Below, in pieces: positions 5,410 through 9,897 of a stretch of 9,897 nucleotides of DNA. The stretch comes from Desulfocapsa sp. (GTDB lineage Bacteria > Desulfobacterota > Desulfobulbia > Desulfobulbales > Desulfocapsaceae): the NCBI GenBank assembly GCA_030635405.1, contig DAOVZA010000043.1, positions 1-9,897 of the forward strand. The letters run 5' to 3'. The translations under genes were made by a program, and so were the position numbers. The stretch's first letter is position 1; each line of letters begins with the position of its first letter. The notes beneath the pieces are model-generated. The model saw only the letters and a list, made by a program, of their open reading frames with translations. It was not told the DNA's origin and ran no database searches.

Positions 5410-5434
5410 TGGATAATTCAGATCAGCTTATTGC

Positions 5435-8137
5435 TTATTGCTGATCTTCAGGAATCCAGTTGAAGTTAGTGTTTTCAGGAGTGAGGTAGGTTCTGGAACC
5501 ATCCTCAATAACCTTCTTTTCTTCCTGAATTACCGCACTGTCCCATACATCCCGACCAGTCTTAGTCTTCAGACCCTTCTTAAAGTAGTCATCGGTAAAG
5601 ACAATTGGATCAGTCTGCCAGAAACCATAACGAACGGAGTCGTAGTAAGAACCAACCTTACGAACATCACCGTTAGAGATACCTTTTTTGACCATACGCT
5701 TAGCGCCACCGGTAAGGGCAGCCTCTTTACGATCAAGAAGAGTTCCAAAGTTTCTGTCTTGCAGATCCTGATATCTGAGAGCACGATATGCATCAGATTT
5801 GATCAGCAGGCTGTCCATCTCTTCTTTATTGAAGAAACGAGCACCTTTCTGAGTAGTAATCTGCAGTGGAGTTCCATCTTCAGCAACAACTTGCTTGATC
5901 TGGAAATCCATTGGCAGTCCGGCACGTCCTGAATCAAGCTGTGGTACCCAGGTGTCTTCTGCTGCATAGAACACAGAACGACCAAGACCTGCAGCCTCAC
6001 CATTGTTATGGCATTGCTCACATGTACGGCCTTCAGTTTGAATGGTATGTGGAGAGTAGGCGTTCATAACCAACCCTGGCATACCATCCTGAGTTTGCGT
6101 AAGCTGTGAATCCAAGAAGAGTTGAGCTTTCACTTTTTTCTTCATTGTGCGGAGTTCAAGTTTAATAGCTAAACGCGCATCAGGATCAGAAGTCATAAGA
6201 AGTTTCTTCTTCAGATCTTTCTCAGCACCACGGAGTTTTCCAATTTCTGGTCCGATGTGGCTGACAAAGTACTGATACTGAGGACGGAACATGGAGATTT
6301 TACCATTGGCACCTTTACCAAGGATAACATCTTCCCAGTTACGCATGGTCATGGAGCCAAACCAGATTCCGGTTGTGACTTCGCCATTTAAGAGATCCAT
6401 CTCTTGCGCGGCTGGCCATTTGTCCTTCTTCATGCCTTTAAACTTACGATCCGGGGTGACCATCTTGTCACCAACACCTGATCCGAGTGTGGCATAGAGA
6501 AGTTTAAGGGTTTGTGGATCCGGCTCACGCCAGCGTTTCCATTTCTTATACGATGGATAATCTTCACGCATAAGATGTGTTCCGAAGTCAAGCGATGCCC
6601 AACCTGAATGGCATGCAGAACATTCCATATTTTCCATATGTCCGGAGACGGCATGGGCAACGGGTTGTTTCTCCATATCCATAAGCTGTGGAATCACGTG
6701 CTGTTTACCAGTTACCTTAGAGGTAAGTATCATGCCTTTGTCAGTTTTCATGACGTTGGCCATTTTGGTACCCTTGGCAGTGACTGCCACCATATCACCA
6801 ACTTTGGCGCTATAGTTTGGATTGGCATTAGCACCAGCGAGTGCTGCATCACCTGTTGCAAGGGCTGCAGTTTTAGCAGAAGCAGAAACTGTACCATGAC
6901 AGGTATCACAGGTCACTTCAGTGGCCTGATGAGCTGCAGCGAATGTTTCTCCGCTACCCATCATTTCAGAGCCAGTATGACAATCGATACAGGCAAGACC
7001 AGCTTTATAATGGATATCTGGCATCAGAGTATGATGATCGATTCCATAAGGAGCCAGTGGTGCATTCCATTTGTAACGAGGAGAACGGTACATCTTCTCA
7101 AAATCATGTTCAAAGAGTCCGATATACTCGGTACCAACTCTGTTTCCACTATGACAGCGGACACATTGTACGGTAGGAATAGCGGTGGTTAAACGATGCT
7201 TCATTGGATAACCACGTTTGGAGATAAGGCCTGAAAGATCAGATTTAAGCTTAGGATCATTGGCTTTAGCTTCATTATTTGCTTCCTGGGTCATTCGAAT
7301 AGCTTTGTCACCGGTCATTGTCTGGCCGTCATTTGCGTAAATCATATGACAAGCAGCACAACCTGTGGCGCGGTAATCACCAAGACGGTTTGGAGAAGGA
7401 GAGTTGATGTGACAACGTAAACATTTTTTACGAAGCATATCGTCTACAAGTTCTCCAGATTCAGCATATGTTGGAAGCACTTTGGTTCCGCCTTTACCAT
7501 TTACAGAGTAAGTGGCATCAACGTTGGCCTGGGCGCCCCATGCATAGCGTGGTGCATTGATCTCACCGGCAGAAGTCGCCATAAGTGAAGTCTCAACCTT
7601 GTGAAGCTGGTCAGCATGACACTCTGATGTTCCACAGGTCTTTGCAACAACTTTTCCATCAGACGGATTAGAAAACATACCCGTATGAGCAGCAGCCATA
7701 TCAGTTGCCGTATCATTTCCTTGATGACACTGAACACAGGCAAAATCATGGGTGTCGGAGATCGCTTCGATGCCTTCATGGCAAGTCAGACAGGCTCCGC
7801 CTTTGCTGGCGGCTGTTACACCGGAAAATACTTTGTCCACTGGAAATTTAATATCAAGATACTCTTTTTCCAGTTGAGCTTTACGAGGTTTATTCCATGC
7901 AAATGGAACACCCTCGGGGGTTACTTTCATCATTTGGCCGTCCACTTCCTTCATTGGCAGCTCAAAGCGCCTTGGGTCAGCAAAGTCTGAAAGGTCATCC
8001 ACTTTTTTAAGGGGATACATTTTATCCCCAACTTTAATCATCTTATCCGCAGCAATACCCGGGGTGACAACAAGCCCTATAAGGAAGGCTCCTGCACCAC
8101 AGGCTGTGAGGATTGTTGAAAGTTTAAATTTACTCAT
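5435..8137 (-). CDS. Exported decaheme cytochrome c, 900 residues
   Basis: The signal peptide is about 1-29 (GIA-AD). Ten heme sites follow: 116-120, 134-138, an atypical CX4CH at 168-174 (CGTSECH), 239-243, 260-264, 325-329, 383-387, 410-414, 506-510 and 706-710. Residues about 239-790 align with the neighbouring multiheme cytochrome: YRATGCAACHMIY, HYKAGLACIDCH, NYSAKVGD..VTAKG and SPHTIQTEGRTCEQCH all have counterparts there. A charged helical stretch (about 629-675, rich in Lys/Glu/Leu) lies between the last two hemes and looks like a helical hairpin. The final heme of the paralog is missing here (SDAYRALR at the NCLPCH position), and a heme-free C-terminal domain of about 110 residues is added. 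I start at the ATG 8137 (GGAGG 6 bases upstream) and not at the in-frame GTG just before it. It is likely a periplasmic or surface electron-transfer protein; the exact family is unknown. Confidence 0.93.
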   Translation of the reverse strand: MSKFKLSTILTACGAGAFLIGLVVTPGIAADKMIKVGDKMYPLKKVDDLSDFADPRRFELPMKEVDGQMMKVTPEGVPFAWNKPRKAQLEKEYLDIKFPVDKVFSGVTAASKGGACLTCHEGIEAISDTHDFACVQCHQGNDTATDMAAAHTGMFSNPSDGKVVAKTCGTSECHADQLHKVETSLMATSAGEINAPRYAWGAQANVDATYSVNGKGGTKVLPTYAESGELVDDMLRKKCLRCHINSPSPNRLGDYRATGCAACHMIYANDGQTMTGDKAIRMTQEANNEAKANDPKLKSDLSGLISKRGYPMKHRLTTAIPTVQCVRCHSGNRVGTEYIGLFEHDFEKMYRSPRYKWNAPLAPYGIDHHTLMPDIHYKAGLACIDCHTGSEMMGSGETFAAAHQATEVTCDTCHGTVSASAKTAALATGDAALAGANANPNYSAKVGDMVAVTAKGTKMANVMKTDKGMILTSKVTGKQHVIPQLMDMEKQPVAHAVSGHMENMECSACHSGWASLDFGTHLMREDYPSYKKWKRWREPDPQTLKLLYATLGSGVGDKMVTPDRKFKGMKKDKWPAAQEMDLLNGEVTTGIWFGSMTMRNWEDVILGKGANGKISMFRPQYQYFVSHIGPEIGKLRGAEKDLKKKLLMTSDPDARLAIKLELRTMKKKVKAQLFLDSQLTQTQDGMPGLVMNAYSPHTIQTEGRTCEQCHNNGEAAGLGRSVFYAAEDTWVPQLDSGRAGLPMDFQIKQVVAEDGTPLQITTQKGARFFNKEEMDSLLIKSDAYRALRYQDLQDRNFGTLLDRKEAALTGGAKRMVKKGISNGDVRKVGSYYDSVRYGFWQTDPIVFTDDYFKKGLKTKTGRDVWDSAVIQEEKKVIEDGSRTYLTPENTNFNWIPEDQQ

Positions 8138-8143
8138 CACGCT

Positions 8144-8148
8144 CCTCC
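8144..8148 (-). promoter_or_regulatory. Ribosome site between the two multiheme genes
   Basis: GGAGG within AAGGAGGAGC on the minus strand lies 6 bases before the ATG at 8137. Its first base overlaps the stop codon region of the upstream cytochrome (8150-8152). It favours ATG 8137 over the GTG at 8140, which would be only 3 bases away. Confidence 0.8.
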
Positions 8149-8149
8149 T

Positions 8150-9897
8150 TTAGTTAGTTGCGGTGGTTGCTTTTTTAATAAATTCATCTTTTTTACACTT
8201 GGTTGGGAAGTCTTCGTAGGCTTTGTAGATATCCTGGTAGATCTTATCGTCATAGCCATCATGACATGGAAGACAGTTACCAACTTTAAGGATACGGGTC
8301 ATCTCAGCCTGGTTAAACGGACGCGCACCAACATGAGATGTTGAAGCGATCTGATTACCCTGAGGTGTTGCCATAACATCAAGCGGAAAGGCAGCACTTA
8401 AGCCTGAACGATCCATCTCATAAGTATAATGCATTGAATCGTCTTTTCCTGACGGATCAGCACCGATACTCATGTGTCCTGTTCCAATACCGATGGTCTT
8501 GGAATTGAGATGACAGTCTTCACAACTACGAACTTCAGTACGAATAGTATGTGTGAAAACAGGGTTGGTGGCTACAGAAGAATATCCTTCAGCAGACTGG
8601 AAAATGAAGTTGTCGAAATCACCAATGATCTCGCCGCCGCCATTTACAGCGTTAAAGAATACCTGACAACCTGGAACGTAGGTATTTACCAGTCCCTTGG
8701 CACTGATACCGAGAAGCGGGGTATCGTAACGTACGTAGGTTCTGAATTCTGGCCACTTACCGGCAGATTTCTGTCCGGTCAGTTTATCTCCACCTTTAGC
8801 GGTCTGGTCATAGTTATCATGACAACCGTAACACTGTGAAGTGTGACGAGCATGACATGCCCAGCACTCCATACGTTCCTGATGCTGTGGAATAGAATGG
8901 ATACCTTTTTTGTTGGTGATAATGGGCATCAGATGCTCACGACCATCAAATTTGGAGAGCAGAATTGGCTCACCATCAATGATTTTAACGTTGGTGTATT
9001 TGTTACCACGAGCGGTAACAACCATTTCATCGCCAACTTTGTTTTCGTAGTTTGGAGAAACCATACCAAGACGAATAACACGATCATCAGGATCGGTTAC
9101 TTTAGTGGTAATGAGGCCTTCTTTATAACTACCATGACAATCCTGACAACGAACTTCAGCCTGCTCATGTTTTTTGGAGTAGAGATTTCCATCACCCATG
9201 GTGTCAAACTGGGTATGACAATCGATACATTCCATACCCTTCTCATAATGGATATCCATCAATGGGGTATTGTAATATTTACCATGGAATTTCTCACTGG
9301 AGTGATTTCCACCCATGAAAGGAGTTCCGTAGAAATCTGATTCAACACGACCTTCATAACTCACACCAGTTCGTCCGCCGCGGTTATGACAGTGAATACA
9401 CTGCTCGGCTGGAATAGAAATGGTGATTTGATGAACCTTTCCATGACCACGTTCGTCTTTTGGAATAGTTGGATCAGACCCTTTGTAGTAACCATCATTG
9501 TCATAGAGAACATGACAGGAGGCACAACCCTGGGCGCGGTAATCAGCAGGAGCTTGTTTACCTTCGTTCCAGAAATGACAACGAGCACAGGATTTACGCC
9601 ACTGGGAATCGGCATTTTCGCCGGAAATCCGCATGGGGTTGCCCATATCATCAACGGTGATAGGTACTCCATCATCATCGGTCTCAAGATCTTTTGCTGA
9701 GAATACCGGCAGGGTGTCCATTTTCTGAACCCCACCGCGATGGGCCGGTACGTAATCCTTATCATCCATTCCCACGCCGGAGAATGAGGAAAACTTGGAT
9801 TCCTGGGCAGAGTATTGATAACGCAGAGCACCGGAAATACCCGACTGCAGACCCATAACTGTACGACGAACACGGTAGACATGGTTCTTGTCTTCCT
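8150..9897 (-). CDS. Multiheme cytochrome c, at least nine hemes, N-terminus outside window
   Basis: The frame is open to the right edge: 13 sense codons (EDKNHVYRVRRTV) precede the first internal ATG at 9856, so that ATG is not the real start and the signal peptide is missing here. Of 581 visible residues, heme sites are at 103-107, 124-128, 166-170, 223-227, 250-254, 344-348, 355-359, 458-462 and 541-545, counted from the first complete codon at the edge. Seven of these pair with hemes 4-10 of the 900-residue cytochrome downstream. The extra ones are CYGCH (355-359), only 6 residues after CWACH, and the C-terminal CLPCH. The missing N-terminus may carry more hemes. The stop TAA is 12 bases before the next start, so the two form one transcription unit. 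Probably an exported electron-transfer protein that works with its paralog; exact role unknown. Confidence 0.93.
   Translation of the reverse strand, partial: EDKNHVYRVRRTVMGLQSGISGALRYQYSAQESKFSSFSGVGMDDKDYVPAHRGGVQKMDTLPVFSAKDLETDDDGVPITVDDMGNPMRISGENADSQWRKSCARCHFWNEGKQAPADYRAQGCASCHVLYDNDGYYKGSDPTIPKDERGHGKVHQITISIPAEQCIHCHNRGGRTGVSYEGRVESDFYGTPFMGGNHSSEKFHGKYYNTPLMDIHYEKGMECIDCHTQFDTMGDGNLYSKKHEQAEVRCQDCHGSYKEGLITTKVTDPDDRVIRLGMVSPNYENKVGDEMVVTARGNKYTNVKIIDGEPILLSKFDGREHLMPIITNKKGIHSIPQHQERMECWACHARHTSQCYGCHDNYDQTAKGGDKLTGQKSAGKWPEFRTYVRYDTPLLGISAKGLVNTYVPGCQVFFNAVNGGGEIIGDFDNFIFQSAEGYSSVATNPVFTHTIRTEVRSCEDCHLNSKTIGIGTGHMSIGADPSGKDDSMHYTYEMDRSGLSAAFPLDVMATPQGNQIASTSHVGARPFNQAEMTRILKVGNCLPCHDGYDDKIYQDIYKAYEDFPTKCKKDEFIKKATTATN

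Noticed and set aside
6608..7192. 194-residue plus-strand frame, and similar frames at 8474-8839, 8843-9340 and 3927-4313
   Set aside because: They are antisense shadows of multiheme or tetraheme cytochrome genes. Their His/Thr/Cys-rich text is the reverse complement of heme motifs and common codons.
9857..9897. Treating the ATG at 9856 as the true start of the right-hand multiheme gene
   Set aside because: The frame continues without a stop to the window edge, no signal peptide follows this ATG, and the paralog has hemes further upstream.

Overview
The window reads as part of a respiratory or electron-transfer gene block from an anaerobic, cytochrome-rich bacterium. I infer a Desulfobacterota-like host, possibly near the Desulfobulbales, from the density of c-type cytochromes, the style of the multiheme proteins and the moderate GC content judged by eye. 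The sequence alone does not prove this. Every gene I support lies on the minus strand, so transcription runs from the right edge to the left edge.

Right part (9897 to 5435): two paralogous multiheme c-type cytochromes in tandem. The first is cut off at its N-terminus by the window edge and shows 9 heme motifs. The second is a complete exported protein of 900 residues with 10 heme motifs. They are 12 bases apart, and a strong hairpin terminator at 5379-5409 closes this unit.

Middle gap (5378 to 4963): no gene. It holds nested mobile DNA. A 296-bp element with IS66-type ends has an exact 8-bp target duplication. It inserted into the loop of an older hairpin and was itself invaded by a 140-bp palindromic MITE-like element flanked by CTAG.

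Left part (4962 to 1): a second unit that encodes, in order, a monoheme cytochrome c, a tetraheme cytochrome of the c554 type, a type 1 copper protein (cupredoxin), a small membrane-anchored protein of unknown function, an FtsX/MacB-type ABC permease, a second monoheme cytochrome paralogous to the first, the ABC ATPase, and a polytopic membrane protein that runs off the left edge. Start/stop overlaps of 4 bp (ATGA) join the last three genes. Gaps of 6 and 12 bases join cupredoxin, small protein and permease. The ABC transporter halves are separated by a cytochrome gene, which suggests that transporter and redox proteins serve one envelope process.

Two copies of a ~128-bp long-palindrome element sit right after the stop codons of the tetraheme cytochrome and permease genes. 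Their inner stems differ by compensatory base-pair changes. This is the most unusual signal in the window. I see no tRNA, rRNA, CRISPR array or intact transposase.
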